Positions 45,643 to 55,284 of a DNA stretch of 64,000 nucleotides are shown in pieces. The stretch is from Opitutaceae bacterium BACL24 MAG-120322-bin51 (GTDB lineage Bacteria > Verrucomicrobiota > Verrucomicrobiia > Opitutales > Coraliomargaritaceae). How positions within the stretch are numbered: position 1 is the first letter of the stretch; every line of letters starts with the position of its first letter. Position numbers and translations under genes: made by a program. The DNA is taken from contig CAJJBI010000003.1 of the NCBI GenBank assembly GCA_905182465.1, positions 1-64,000 of the forward strand. Direction: 5' to 3'. The notes below the pieces were generated by a model. That model was not told the DNA's origin. It was given only the letters and a program-made list of their open reading frames with translations, and did not search any database.

Positions 45643-45707
45643 TTTTTAGAAAAAGCTAAAATTGTAGAGAAGCTGAAAATTGAAATATGAAAAAACGAGA
45701 ACTTAGA

Positions 45708-47699
45708 CTAGGCAGCGTCGATTTCGGGATGCATGTGGTAACCCCCAGGGCCTTCGATTGCCCAAAGTGCGATGCCAAAACCGACAACTAGCAGGCCGAA
45801 AATGGCAACATAGCCCATGTAAGGGATACCTGCTTGCATCAGCGACATGCCAAGTCCGACGGGAATAAAACCAAGTGCAGCGATGAAGGGCATCCAGGAT
45901 TGGCTAGGCATGTGGATCCCGTGCCCGTGATCATCTTCGTAAGTGATCTTGCGGTTTTCAGGGCCATATTTATCTTCCCATAGAGCGTCACGAGCAGGGA
46001 TGATCGGAGTCTTCGCAAAATTATAAACTTGGGGTGGAGAAGTCGTTGCCCATTCAAGTGTACGAGCGTCCCAAGGGTCATTGCCCGCAGGTTCTCCGTT
46101 GCGGAAACAACGAATGATGTCGATAACGAGTAGCAAGATACCAAAGGCCAAGATGTAAGCACCAATAGTACAGACTAGATTGTAAGTTTCCCAACCAAAG
46201 CCCTCGAGGTAGGTGTGCGTCCGGCGTGGCATGCCAAGTAAGCCAAGGAAGTGCATGGGGAAGAAGGTGACGTTTAGACCGACTGTAGAGAAAATTGCTA
46301 CCCAGGTACTGAGGTTACCCTTCCACATCTTACCGATCATCTTTGGTAACCAAAAATAGATACCAGCAACGACAGCGAGGAAGATACCGCCAATCGCGAC
46401 ATAGTGGAAGTGAGCAATCACGAAGTAACTGTCTTGCTGCTGCGCATCAGCGGGTGCCGATGAGTGCATGATGCCAGAAAAACCGCCCATCATAAACATC
46501 CAGACGAAACCAAGTGAGAAGATCATCGGCGCGCTGAAACGAACGCGCCCGCCCCAAAGAGTGCCGACCCAGTTGAAAATCTTAACTCCCGTGGGCACGG
46601 CAATCGCCATAGTTAGAAGAGAGAAGGCCGCTGTGGCTACCTTACCTAAACCCGTTGTGAACATATGGTGCGACCAAACCGCGAATCCGAGGAAACCAAT
46701 CACGGCACCTGAGAAGACCACGATGGAATAACCAAAGAGTGGCTTTTTAGAAAATACTGGCAGTATCTCGGAGATGATGCCCATAGCGGGTAGCACAAGA
46801 ATGTAAACCTCGGGGTGCCCGAAGATCCAGAACAGGTGTTGCCAAAGAATCGGCTGACCGCCACCAGCAACCACAAAAAAGTTAGTGCCAAAGCAGCGGT
46901 CGAACATCAACTGGCCGAGCGCAATGGTGATAGCTGGAAAAGCGAATACGATCAGAAGGGATACGACTAGTGTCATCCAAGTGAATACTGGCATGCGCAT
47001 CATCTTCATACCCGGGGCGCGCATGTTGACGATGGTAACAACGAAATTCATGGCAGCAGAGAGCGAGGCGATGCCGAGAATCTGCAAGCCCATGATCCAG
47101 AAGTCTGTTCCTGCACCCGTAAAGTTGGTGCCGGTCAAAGGTGCGTAGCCAAACCAACCCATTGCGGGGGCGAGGTCGGTCATGCCAGCAGTGGGGCCAC
47201 TCGCTTCGAAGAGACCCATGACTTGTAGGGCTTGTAGAACCCAGCCAAAATTGATCACAATCGCACCCGCGACAAAGGCCCAAAGACTAAAGCTATTAAT
47301 TCGAGGGAAGGCCACGTCGCGCGCACCGATTTGCAGCGGCACGAGAAAGTTAAAAAAAGCAGCATTGAGAGGCATGATCGCGAGGAAAATCATCGTCGTG
47401 CCGTGCATCGTAAACAACTGGTTGTAGCGCTGCGCCGAGATTAGATCGTTTTCTGGAAAAGCCAGTTGCGTGCGGATGATGAGGGCTTCAAAGCCACCCA
47501 CTAGTAGGAAGAAGAGGGCGATGGTACCATACATGATGCCGATCTTTTTGTGATCGACCGTTGTCAGCCAGTCCATGATCACGCTCTTGCTATGATCGGG
47601 GCGCATGAAACCGAGTTGGCTGCGCTCTGGCTTTAGCTCATGCGTCTTCGGTGCTTGGATAGTGCTAGGGGCGTGTATTTCTGTTTCTGTTTGACTCAT
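45708..47699 (-). CDS. coxA: Cytochrome c oxidase subunit I
   Basis: Catalytic subunit with the heme a and heme a3/CuB centre. The 663-residue product has TTVDHKKIGIMYG, the low-spin heme ligand in FTMHGTTMIFL, the binuclear centre FWIFGHPEVYILVLP (A-family oxidase with the Glu and the His-Tyr crosslink), the CuB histidines in WSHHMFTTGL, and AHFHYVAIGG. Standard D- and K-channel segments are therefore likely to be present. The longer C-terminus, with three extra helices and the GHGIHMPSQSW region, is typical of caa3-type subunit I. It is separated from coxB by 9 bases. Confidence 0.95.
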   Translation of the reverse strand: MSQTETEIHAPSTIQAPKTHELKPERSQLGFMRPDHSKSVIMDWLTTVDHKKIGIMYGTIALFFLLVGGFEALIIRTQLAFPENDLISAQRYNQLFTMHGTTMIFLAIMPLNAAFFNFLVPLQIGARDVAFPRINSFSLWAFVAGAIVINFGWVLQALQVMGLFEASGPTAGMTDLAPAMGWFGYAPLTGTNFTGAGTDFWIMGLQILGIASLSAAMNFVVTIVNMRAPGMKMMRMPVFTWMTLVVSLLIVFAFPAITIALGQLMFDRCFGTNFFVVAGGGQPILWQHLFWIFGHPEVYILVLPAMGIISEILPVFSKKPLFGYSIVVFSGAVIGFLGFAVWSHHMFTTGLGKVATAAFSLLTMAIAVPTGVKIFNWVGTLWGGRVRFSAPMIFSLGFVWMFMMGGFSGIMHSSAPADAQQQDSYFVIAHFHYVAIGGIFLAVVAGIYFWLPKMIGKMWKGNLSTWVAIFSTVGLNVTFFPMHFLGLLGMPRRTHTYLEGFGWETYNLVCTIGAYILAFGILLLVIDIIRCFRNGEPAGNDPWDARTLEWATTSPPQVYNFAKTPIIPARDALWEDKYGPENRKITYEDDHGHGIHMPSQSWMPFIAALGFIPVGLGMSLMQAGIPYMGYVAIFGLLVVGFGIALWAIEGPGGYHMHPEIDAA

Positions 47700-47708
47700 G
47701 TGAAAGGG

Positions 47709-49037
47709 CTACTTGAGAGATTGAAGGTAAAGTGAAAGTTTGTGTATTTCGTCCTCGGTCAAGAGTGCGGGTTCGCCGTTTTCGTCGATTAGTTCGCCGA
47801 TGCCTCCGCCGCCTGCTTTCCACATTCGGTTGCCGGGCTTAACGACGTCCGTTTCTTTGATCCACTTGTAAAAGTTGTCATATTGTTTTTTGAGATCAAT
47901 ACTACCATCCTCTTCAATACGATGGTTAAGCCAGCCTGCCGCAATCGACATGCGGGAGCCGACATTAGTTAGGTTAGGCCCTGCGACGCCAAGTGCACGC
48001 GGATTGCCTTTGACGACGTGGCAGGTAGCACACTTGGCGCGCCCCATGAAAAGTTTGAGCCCCTCGTTTAAGTCTCCGGTCAGCGAATCGGGGTTGTCTG
48101 CGTAGTCTGCATACCAATCATCCCAGGTCTTGCCGTCGGGCGTGCCATGTCCGGTGCGCTCATCAATCACCCATTCTGCAAATTCTTCATTGTCCACAAC
48201 GGTCGCACGGAAGTGCATGCGAGCGTGGGAATCACCGCAATACTCAGCGCATTGACCGTAATAATAATTATGAATTTCCTCCTCTAAATAGGCAGCGTAG
48301 TCAGCGCGAAGAGCAGGACTTTCCTCCTTAGGCCCTGCGACACCTTGTTTTTCTTTCCAGCGAAGGAAATTATCACCCGCCTGAATCCACATTGAATTTG
48401 TGCGACCTGGGATCAAGTCAACCTTACCCGCGATACGGGGTAACCAAAAAGAGTGAATGACGTCGAATGAGCGAAGTTCCAAGTGGACGACTTTGCCTGC
48501 AGGGATGACCATTTCATTGGCGGTCGTAATACCTAGCTGCGGGTATTCGAATGCCCACCACCATTGGTAGCCGATCACTTTGACGATAAGCGGATTCTCA
48601 GCCTCTTCTTCGGCTAACTCTTCGCCACTATACCAAGCGCCCATAAAGCTCTCAGGGTCTTCTGGTGTATCGTGCGTGTACCAGATGCCTTGTAGTGTAG
48701 GCACGGCAATGATTACTAGTAACAAAATCGAAGCTCCGATCAGACCGATCTCAACCAGTGGATTGCCGTGGCCTTGTGAGGGCATCGGGCGGTCATCATT
48801 GGGACGCTCGCGGAATTTTATAATAGCAAAGGCGAAAGCCCCGCCAACTGCTATAAAGATGCCAAGTGTTACCCATACGGTGAGCATGAATAAATCATAC
48901 TGTGTCTCCGCAACTGGCCCCTTTGTGACGAAAGTTGACATCCGGGTATCCAGATTGCAACCGCCCAAGAAAAAGACGCCTGTGAAGGCGCTTAAAAATT
49001 GTATGCAGCGGGTGATACCGCTTAAAATGTGCTTCAC
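47709..49037 (-). CDS. coxB: Cytochrome c oxidase subunit II fused to cytochrome c
   Basis: Electron-accepting subunit. The N-terminal lipoprotein-like signal peptide ends in GGC (Cys27), two membrane helices follow, and the cupredoxin domain carries the CuA site YYGQCAEYCGDSHARMHF. The C-terminal 110 residues add a cytochrome c domain with heme motif CATCH and a probable axial Met (GNRMWKAGGGG). This makes it a caa3-type subunit II that accepts electrons from a soluble carrier directly. The GTG at 49035-49037 is preferred as start because the signal peptide follows it; the frame extends 38 codons further upstream, which would be untypical. Confidence 0.9.
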   Translation of the reverse strand: MKHILSGITRCIQFLSAFTGVFFLGGCNLDTRMSTFVTKGPVAETQYDLFMLTVWVTLGIFIAVGGAFAFAIIKFRERPNDDRPMPSQGHGNPLVEIGLIGASILLLVIIAVPTLQGIWYTHDTPEDPESFMGAWYSGEELAEEEAENPLIVKVIGYQWWWAFEYPQLGITTANEMVIPAGKVVHLELRSFDVIHSFWLPRIAGKVDLIPGRTNSMWIQAGDNFLRWKEKQGVAGPKEESPALRADYAAYLEEEIHNYYYGQCAEYCGDSHARMHFRATVVDNEEFAEWVIDERTGHGTPDGKTWDDWYADYADNPDSLTGDLNEGLKLFMGRAKCATCHVVKGNPRALGVAGPNLTNVGSRMSIAAGWLNHRIEEDGSIDLKKQYDNFYKWIKETDVVKPGNRMWKAGGGGIGELIDENGEPALLTEDEIHKLSLYLQSLK

Positions 49038-49259
49038 GAGATACAGTGAGATTGTTGTTTGATGAGTGAACAGATATACTACAGAATACGTATATGATAT
49101 GAAGTAAGTTTCGACAAGGCGAGTGACAAGAATATCTTCAATGTTATTCAAGCATCAGTTTTGCTAATGCTAGTATTAGCAAATTCGATAGGTGCCTCAA
49201 TTTGCACGAGTCAACGTTCTGATACTCGACGAATTCTACTTTCCTAGTAAAGTTTCGCC

Positions 49260-49796
49260 ATGTATCGTATCTATTTTGTGCTCCTTCTCTCGCTTCTATT
49301 CACAGCTTGCGACGACTCTACCAGCCATCACAGCCACCACGATCATGGTCACAGCGAGGCCCATGCTGAAGGTAGTGTAGCACCACCCCTCAACCCCGTT
49401 TCTGTCATAGGTGGCATTACCGTGGTTGAGATGACGGGTAACGACCGCATGAAATACAATCTGGAAGCATTCTCCGTTCCAGCCGGCAGTCTTGTGAAGT
49501 TGAACTTTCGTAATGTCGGCAAAATGCCCAAAGCCGTAATGGGGCACAATGTCGTCTTCCTGAAAGCAGACGTCGATTCTGGTGCATTTGCCACCGCAGC
49601 CGCTGCAGCGCGTGATAATGAGTATATACCCGTCCAATTTGAAGACCAGATCCTCGCCCGCACGAATCTGCTTGGCTCTGGCGAGAGCGACACGATCGAA
49701 TTCACAGCTCCCAACACATCTGGCGACTATGAATTTCTATGTTCATTTCCCGCCCATTTATTTGCCGGCATGCGGGGCGTGATGACGGTGGAATAG
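49260..49796 (+). CDS. Azurin-like cupredoxin lipoprotein
   Basis: A 178-residue copper protein. The signal peptide ends in the lipobox LFTAC (Cys17). A His-rich stretch follows (HHSHHDHGHSEAHAEG, about 23-38). The azurin domain has NVVEMTGNDRMKYN-like start residues, the copper ligands His96 (VMGHNVVF) and Cys161/His166/Met171 (LCSFPAHLFAGM). Azurins carry electrons in the periplasm; here the position opposite coxB makes it a candidate electron donor to the caa3 oxidase. The His-rich linker could hold extra copper. It reads away from coxB, 222 bases apart. Confidence 0.9.
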   Translation: MYRIYFVLLLSLLFTACDDSTSHHSHHDHGHSEAHAEGSVAPPLNPVSVIGGITVVEMTGNDRMKYNLEAFSVPAGSLVKLNFRNVGKMPKAVMGHNVVFLKADVDSGAFATAAAAARDNEYIPVQFEDQILARTNLLGSGESDTIEFTAPNTSGDYEFLCSFPAHLFAGMRGVMTVE

Positions 49797-49944
49797 ACCT
49801 AAACGACCTAGTTGCTGAGACTTCTGCGGAGTCACGGAGTGATGACCACCGCGTCTAAGGACTCGATGGAGTGGAGCGGCTGCGTCTTAAAACGCTTCAA
49901 AATTAAGCGCGAAGTGTTCTTAAAGAGTGCTTTAATCCTCGACC

Positions 49945-50370
49945 TCACCACCAAACGTAGAGGAAAAAATATATGAGCACACCTGTAACTGAAACATAAT
50001 ACCAGATCGGGAAAGACCAACGAGCCCAAGCTTTATGTCTATCTCGTTTGCCGCGGATTGCTAGGGTAAGTGTCGTCAGCACCAGCGGCACGATTAAAAT
50101 GGCGAGTATAATATGGGTGACGAGCATGGTGTAATAAATACTGCGCCAGGCACCTTCGCCGCCGAAAGGTGTATGCACTCCCTGCACTAGCCATTTGTGT
50201 AGAACGTAGAAGAATAGAAAGATTACTGAGACACCGAAGGCCGAAACCATGCAGGTGCGGTGCGCTTTTTCGTGGCCAGTCTTGATGCAGATAAAGCCCG
50301 TAGTGAGCAGGAGCGTGGCCGTTCCGTTCAGGCAGGCGTTTAATGTGGGGAGTGATTCGGTGAAAGTCAT
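49945..50370 (-). CDS. DUF420 (CtaM/YozB-like) membrane protein
   Basis: A 141-residue protein with four membrane helices: NACLNGTATLLLTTGFICIK, GHEKAHRTCMVSAFGVSVIFLFFYVLHK, a third with YTMLVTHIILAILIVPLVLTT, and RWSFPIWYYVSVTGVLIYFFLYVWW. The conserved HEKAHRTCM and HIILA histidines are typical of DUF420, which includes CtaM, needed for aa3 oxidase assembly in some bacteria. The gene sits within the cytochrome oxidase region. The exact role is inferred. Confidence 0.87.
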   Translation of the reverse strand: MTFTESLPTLNACLNGTATLLLTTGFICIKTGHEKAHRTCMVSAFGVSVIFLFFYVLHKWLVQGVHTPFGGEGAWRSIYYTMLVTHIILAILIVPLVLTTLTLAIRGKRDRHKAWARWSFPIWYYVSVTGVLIYFFLYVWW

Positions 50371-50589
50371 AATAAAATACTGCGATCCTTATAAGTATAG
50401 GCACTCGGACTTAAGACTAATCCTCTTAGAGACTTTTTGTATTTCCCCAAACTATAAGTATGTGCTGATTTTGTGCTTTGCCTGATGTCGACTAATTTAT
50501 CGATAAGGATTACCAGTAAATCTATTTTGTAATTACGAACAGTTCCAGTAATCGTTAAATAATTTCACCCTGGAGTTAAGTTTAAGTTT

Positions 50590-51516
50590 TTAAATCAACC
50601 AGAGGTCTAGAACTAGCGGAATCAGAAGGGCTGGCAGGTAGAAAATCGAAGTAATAAATAGACGGCGTGCGGAGGCATCTCTCTCCTTCGAACTTAGAAA
50701 AAGCCACGCTGGACGTAGTATGTAGCAACCAGTAATAACGGCAACGGCACCGTAACCCAAGCTGGCATAGCCGAGTAAGGTTGGTAAAAGCGTACAGACA
50801 ACCAGTGCAATTGCAAAAGCGAAGGATTGGCGTGCAACGGCTGCGCCGTTTTCGTCAGCGTTTGAAAGCATGACAAAGCCGCCTTTTTGGTAGTCTTTGC
50901 GGTAGGTCCAGGCGATAGCGAAGAAGTGAGGCATCTGCCAGAGGAATAGAACCGCAAAGAGTATCCACCCGAGAGTTGAGATACGTCCCTCGGCTGCAGC
51001 CCAACCGATTAGTGGGGGCAGGGCACCAGGGATCGCACCAACCAGAGTGTTCCAAGTGGTTAACCTTTTTAGCGGAGTATAGAGTAAGACATAAGAGGCC
51101 ACAGTTGTGGCCGTCAAGAGGCCCGCAAGTGGGTTCGCACCTGCATAGAGTAGGTAAGACCCGAAAATGCTAAGTCCGAGTCCGAACATTAAAGCATTGT
51201 AAGGTAAGATCTGCCCTGAGGGAATGGGACGGTCTTTAGTACGTATCATTTTGGCGTCGGCTTCGCGCTCTAGCCACTGGTTGAGTACGGCTGCGCCACC
51301 TGCAGCAAGAGAGGTGCCGATGACCAAGCTCGCCAGAACACCGAAGTCGCGACTGGGGTCAGCAGCAAGATAGCCGATGATCGCGGTCACAACTGACATG
51401 AAACTCAAGCGCGGCTTAGTTAACTCGTAATAGCCATTTACACGCTCTCGCAAAGAGAGGGCGGGATCGGATGCATCAGTAGTGATCACGTTATGCTCTG
51501 TTTCAGGTAAGCTCAA
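50590..51516 (-). CDS. ctaB: Protoheme IX farnesyltransferase (heme O synthase) CtaB
   Basis: Attaches farnesyl to protoheme, the first step to heme A. The 308-residue UbiA-fold enzyme has the substrate motif NQWLEREADAKMIRTKDRP (around residue 81), the second conserved loop LLYTPLKRLTTWNTLVGAIPGALPPLIGW, and nine or so helices. The start is a TTG (51514-51516) and no other start codon is in frame close by. It lies 12 bases behind ctaA and so is cotranscribed. Confidence 0.92.
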   Translation of the reverse strand: MSLPETEHNVITTDASDPALSLRERVNGYYELTKPRLSFMSVVTAIIGYLAADPSRDFGVLASLVIGTSLAAGGAAVLNQWLEREADAKMIRTKDRPIPSGQILPYNALMFGLGLSIFGSYLLYAGANPLAGLLTATTVASYVLLYTPLKRLTTWNTLVGAIPGALPPLIGWAAAEGRISTLGWILFAVLFLWQMPHFFAIAWTYRKDYQKGGFVMLSNADENGAAVARQSFAFAIALVVCTLLPTLLGYASLGYGAVAVITGCYILRPAWLFLSSKERDASARRLFITSIFYLPALLIPLVLDLWLI

Positions 51517-51528
51517 TTTGGTAATGTT

Positions 51529-52521
51529 CTATTTGGCGGTCTTCGTGTGACAGGCTTGTCCAGAATGATGTGCTAGAAAAGTTAGCCCCCAGGTGCTGGC
51601 AAGTAGAAAAGCACCTACTAAGTGGTGTGCGGTCGCTGCGTAAGGATTTTTTACTGTCCAGATAGTAAGCGCACCTAAGGAGATTTGTAGCCCAAGAATC
51701 ACTGCAAGGAGTAGGGCGCCGTAGCCGAGCGCTCGCTTAGCGGTAGGAGAGCCCCAGAGCTTACAAAGGAAAACGAGTAGGATTACGGTTACTATGATCG
51801 CACCGATTCGGTGGGCAAAGTGGACGCTCACATCAAAGTTCCAGTAATTTGGAAGCCAGGTAGTGGCCGTCGACATAGGGAACTTAACAAGCGCAAGTCC
51901 AGCGTCAGCATGGCGCATGATGGCACCGACAAGGATCTGTAGAAAGATGGCAACCGTCGCGATGATCCCCCAGCGTTTGACGCCTATGGGTTGCTGGACA
52001 TTTAGACCCGCACTGGCTTCGATCCAGCGCTTTGAGCTCGCTAGGGTGAGTGTCACTAAAATACCAAGCACGACCATGGCTCCGCAGGCGTGTATTACGG
52101 CAAAGCTCTGCGCAACCAGATTGTGATCACTCATGATGTTGAGTTGATCGAAGCGCACGCGTGCTCCGCCAAGTAAGCCCTGCAGTATAACGACCCATAG
52201 GAGAACTCGCGCGAGGGTGCGTACCCAGTCGCGTGATTCGCGTAGATAAGTCCACAAGAAAAGTCCAATAGAGAGGAGGCCGATTTTCATCCCAAGTAGG
52301 CGGTGACTGTGCTCAGCCATTTTATCAGACTCAGTCAGCCAACCCGCAGGATTGACTGAACCATTGGAGAGCGGCCAATCGAGAAATGCCATGCCCGCTT
52401 TGATGCTAGTAGTCATGCCACCCGCATAGAGAAGCACGGTTATCCAACCTAGTGCAAATAAGCAGAATAGGAAGAAAAGGGGCTTATAGCCGTCGGTGCG
52501 ATTTTGTGTGAGCGCAGACAT
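51529..52521 (-). CDS. ctaA: Heme A synthase CtaA
   Basis: Oxidises heme O to heme A in the membrane. The 330-residue protein has eight helices. Characteristic pieces are SDKMAEHSHRLLGMKIGLL, VLQGLLGGARVRFDQL, NLVAQSFAVIHACGAMVVLG and VHFAHRIGAIIVTVILL, containing the conserved heme-ligand histidines. A 20-codon upstream extension rich in basic residues has no family match, so the ATG at 52519-52521 is chosen. Farther upstream is the tRNA-fMet gene on the same strand. Confidence 0.92.
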   Translation of the reverse strand: MSALTQNRTDGYKPLFFLFCLFALGWITVLLYAGGMTTSIKAGMAFLDWPLSNGSVNPAGWLTESDKMAEHSHRLLGMKIGLLSIGLFLWTYLRESRDWVRTLARVLLWVVILQGLLGGARVRFDQLNIMSDHNLVAQSFAVIHACGAMVVLGILVTLTLASSKRWIEASAGLNVQQPIGVKRWGIIATVAIFLQILVGAIMRHADAGLALVKFPMSTATTWLPNYWNFDVSVHFAHRIGAIIVTVILLVFLCKLWGSPTAKRALGYGALLLAVILGLQISLGALTIWTVKNPYAATAHHLVGAFLLASTWGLTFLAHHSGQACHTKTAK

Positions 52522-52689
52522 AAATAAACACCATGTTCGCAGTTTGCGCTTTTTCAAGTTCGGACAGAAATCAAATGCCATCTGGGGACATTTTTAGTAA
52601 ACTATAGTCAAGTTATAGGCAGCTCGTTAGGCCGATATTGCATTTGCCCTCTTCATTTTGAGAGGTGTAGATGTTTTATTCGTTTCGCA

Positions 52690-52732
52690 TCTTATAAACA
52701 AAAAGCCCCTTAGAGCGAATCTAAAGGGCTTT
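52690..52732 (-). terminator. Terminator after tRNA-fMet
   Basis: Arms AAAGCCCC-TTAGA (52702-52714) and TCTAA-AGGGCTTT (52720-52732) pair with one mismatch. On the minus strand the hairpin continues into TTTTTGTTTATAAG. It stands directly after the 3' end of the tRNA gene and ends its transcript before ctaA. Confidence 0.8.
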
Positions 52733-52736
52733 AAAA

Positions 52737-52818
<82 letters not shown>

Positions 52819-52971
52819 TTGTTTTACTTGCTTACAAACAGGAACAGCTGCTTGAAGAGGGCGGGATGAAATGGAGGAGTCAGTCGGGTGTAAAGGGTTT
52901 TCTTTAGTATTTTTCGTGCTCAGATCAATTCCGGTTTGCCTTGCTCGGTGAGCAGTTTACTAAGTCGGCGT

Positions 52972-54369
52972 ATGGCGGTAAAAAAAGAATCGAGCACTTA
53001 TCAGAAATCATTGGCGATCAATTTGGATCTTCAGCGATACGGCGTTTTTGCCGAGATCGGGGCAGGGCAGGAAACGGCCAATTGGTTCTTTCGGGTTTCA
53101 GGCAGCGCGGGTACGGTAGCTAAGACCATTTCAGCTTATGACATGACGATGAGTGACGCACTCTACGGAAAGGCCTCTCGATATGTCTCGCAGTCGCGAC
53201 TTCACTCAATGCTCACTTATGAGTATGACCTCCTTGAAGAGCGACTTGGAGCGGAGAGAGGTAAGGATACTGCCTTTTTCTCATTTTGTAACACGGTTCG
53301 TGCGCGCGGCTACCAGGATTCAGGAGAATGCTACGGTTGGTTAGGAGTGCGTTTTCAGCTTAAACCTGAAACGGAGCCCTGTGAAATCGTCATTCATGTT
53401 CGCCTACTTGATGAGACTAATTCAGACCAAATGGATGCCCTGGGCAAGGTGGGTGTAAACTTGATTTATGCGGCCTTCAATCACAGGGACAGTTTGCACG
53501 AGTTCGTCGACTCACTAGCTGATGGAGTTTCGAAAGAGAGCGTTGAAGTCGATATGCTTCGCTTCTCGGGGGAGGGCTTCCGCTATGTGGATAATCGGCT
53601 GTGTGCCTTACAACTGGTTCAAAGTGGACTAACCGACGCAGCTATGTTTAATGAAAAGGGCGAAATCGTGCAAGCAACCGACACGCTCTACAAACGTCCG
53701 ATCTTATTGCTTCGTGGTAGTTTCAGCCCTGTACTTAAACTACACCTAGACATGATAAGGCAGGCACGCGAAGTCTTCTCTAATGTGATGAGCGATGAGG
53801 AAAAGTCGCACGCTTTGGAGATTTGTGAAATAAGTATGAATAACTTGCTACGTGATGGCGGAGATGTCGATCATGAGGATTTTATAGATCGTGCCGATGC
53901 GCTTCAAGCCCTGGGCAAGACAGTCTTAATTAGTCGCAGTGCTGAATTTCATCGGATTGCGACTTATCTTAGCCGATACACCGCTGAGCCAATTGCGATT
54001 ATTTTGAGTATCGGCCTCCTGAACGAGCTCTTTAAAGCAAAATGGGCAGCTAACTTGGCGGGTGGTGTCCTTGAATCCTTTGGTCGCCTCTTCAAGAATC
54101 GAGTCCAACTTTTCGTCTATCCGTGGCATAATACAAGTAGCATGGAACTGGTTACAGCTGAGAATTTCAAAGCGCCGAAGAATTGGCAGTATTTTTACCG
54201 TCACCTTATGCAGAACGATCGTATCTTGCCGATCGGCGTGGGCGACCCAAGCCTGCTTGCGAACACGGGGCGCAAGATTCTAAAAATGATCGAGTCGAAT
54301 GATAATAGTTGGCAGGCATGGGTGCCAGAGGAGGCGCATCCTATGGTCGAACGAAAATTGAAACGATGA
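52972..54369 (+). CDS. Conserved protein of unknown function
   Basis: A 465-residue cytoplasmic protein without signal peptide or membrane helices. I recognise the family from its pattern (an opening NLDLQRYGVFAEIGAGQETANWFF, then GTVAKTISAYDMTMSDALYG, LLEERLGAERGKDTAFFSFCNTV, DRADALQALGKTVLISRSAEF and FVYPWHN) as a conserved bacterial protein. Databases sometimes attach nucleotide-adenylyltransferase-type names to it, and I see no motif to support that. The GAGQE start resembles a Rossmann-like turn. The ATG at 52972 is preferred to the earlier TTG/GTG-type start. A spermidine-synthase-like gene follows after 120 bases on the same strand. Confidence 0.7.
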   Translation: MAVKKESSTYQKSLAINLDLQRYGVFAEIGAGQETANWFFRVSGSAGTVAKTISAYDMTMSDALYGKASRYVSQSRLHSMLTYEYDLLEERLGAERGKDTAFFSFCNTVRARGYQDSGECYGWLGVRFQLKPETEPCEIVIHVRLLDETNSDQMDALGKVGVNLIYAAFNHRDSLHEFVDSLADGVSKESVEVDMLRFSGEGFRYVDNRLCALQLVQSGLTDAAMFNEKGEIVQATDTLYKRPILLLRGSFSPVLKLHLDMIRQAREVFSNVMSDEEKSHALEICEISMNNLLRDGGDVDHEDFIDRADALQALGKTVLISRSAEFHRIATYLSRYTAEPIAIILSIGLLNELFKAKWAANLAGGVLESFGRLFKNRVQLFVYPWHNTSSMELVTAENFKAPKNWQYFYRHLMQNDRILPIGVGDPSLLANTGRKILKMIESNDNSWQAWVPEEAHPMVERKLKR

Positions 54370-54489
54370 ATTCGTGAAAAGCTTTTGCGTGAAAAGTGCG
54401 AGGTAAGAGCTGGGACCTGACTGATGGTAACTAGGTTGATCTAGTGAAACATTGAGAGGCTCAATTTACGATAAACAGAAATTTTATTT

Positions 54490-55245
54490 ATGGCTATTTT
54501 ATGGCAACAAACGATTGACGGCAATCACTACGAGGTCCGCACAGCTGGTGCTTCTGTTCGTTTGTATCGTAATGGCGTCAACCATTCGCAATGGAACCCC
54601 AATCGGCCACTTGCTGGATCTATCTGGGACTTGATCACGCTACCAACCTTGCATCGCCCGTTTAAAAGTTTGAAGGATATCCTCATTCTTGGCTTCGGTG
54701 CTGGAGCGGTAGGGCGGCAAATTTCTGAACTTGTTATGCCGGAGCGGATCGTTGGTGTTGAGCTGGACCCGATCCATCTTTCAATAGCAGATGGCTTTTT
54801 TGAATGTTCGAAAGATTGTAACCTGATTGCTGGCGATGCGGTTGAGTGGGTGCATGAGAGTACTGAGGAAGCTAACTATGATGTGATTATCGACGATCTC
54901 TACGCTGAAGAAGGTGACATTCCTGTACGCTGCGTGCCAATGGATGTTGAATGGTGTGAAGCGCTGGCAAGATTACTAAAGCCTCGCGGCATGTTAATTT
55001 TTAACATAATCGAACCTGAGAAGATAAAACATTTACCGATCTTTAAATCGCCTAAGCTCAAAAAACGTTTTACGGAAACAGTGATGTATCGAATCGATGG
55101 ATACGAAAATCGTATTATCGCATTTAGCGATACGCCATTTGATTTGAAGTACCTAGGCGCCCATTTAAAGCGTATTAAAAAGAAGTATCCTAGCTGCCGA
55201 AGGGTCGAGGAGCGCTACGTGAAAAGTAGGAATTTTAAGCCCTAA
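54490..55245 (+). CDS. Spermidine-synthase-like SAM-dependent methyltransferase
   Basis: A 251-residue class I Rossmann-fold protein: ILILGFGAGAVGRQISEL (glycine-rich motif), IVGVELDPIHLSIADGFF, LIAGDAVEWVHE and DVIIDDLYAEEGDIPVR. This matches the spermidine synthase superfamily, where the acidic post-III segment lines the active site. The canonical polyamine-binding residues cannot be confirmed by eye, so aminopropyltransferase or methyltransferase roles are both open. It is a downstream neighbour of the conserved unknown at 52972, with no hairpin between them. Confidence 0.75.
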   Translation: MAILWQQTIDGNHYEVRTAGASVRLYRNGVNHSQWNPNRPLAGSIWDLITLPTLHRPFKSLKDILILGFGAGAVGRQISELVMPERIVGVELDPIHLSIADGFFECSKDCNLIAGDAVEWVHESTEEANYDVIIDDLYAEEGDIPVRCVPMDVEWCEALARLLKPRGMLIFNIIEPEKIKHLPIFKSPKLKKRFTETVMYRIDGYENRIIAFSDTPFDLKYLGAHLKRIKKKYPSCRRVEERYVKSRNFKP

Positions 55246-55284
55246 AAGCTTGAGTATTGGGACGCGCTGGATCGCGCATTTCCA

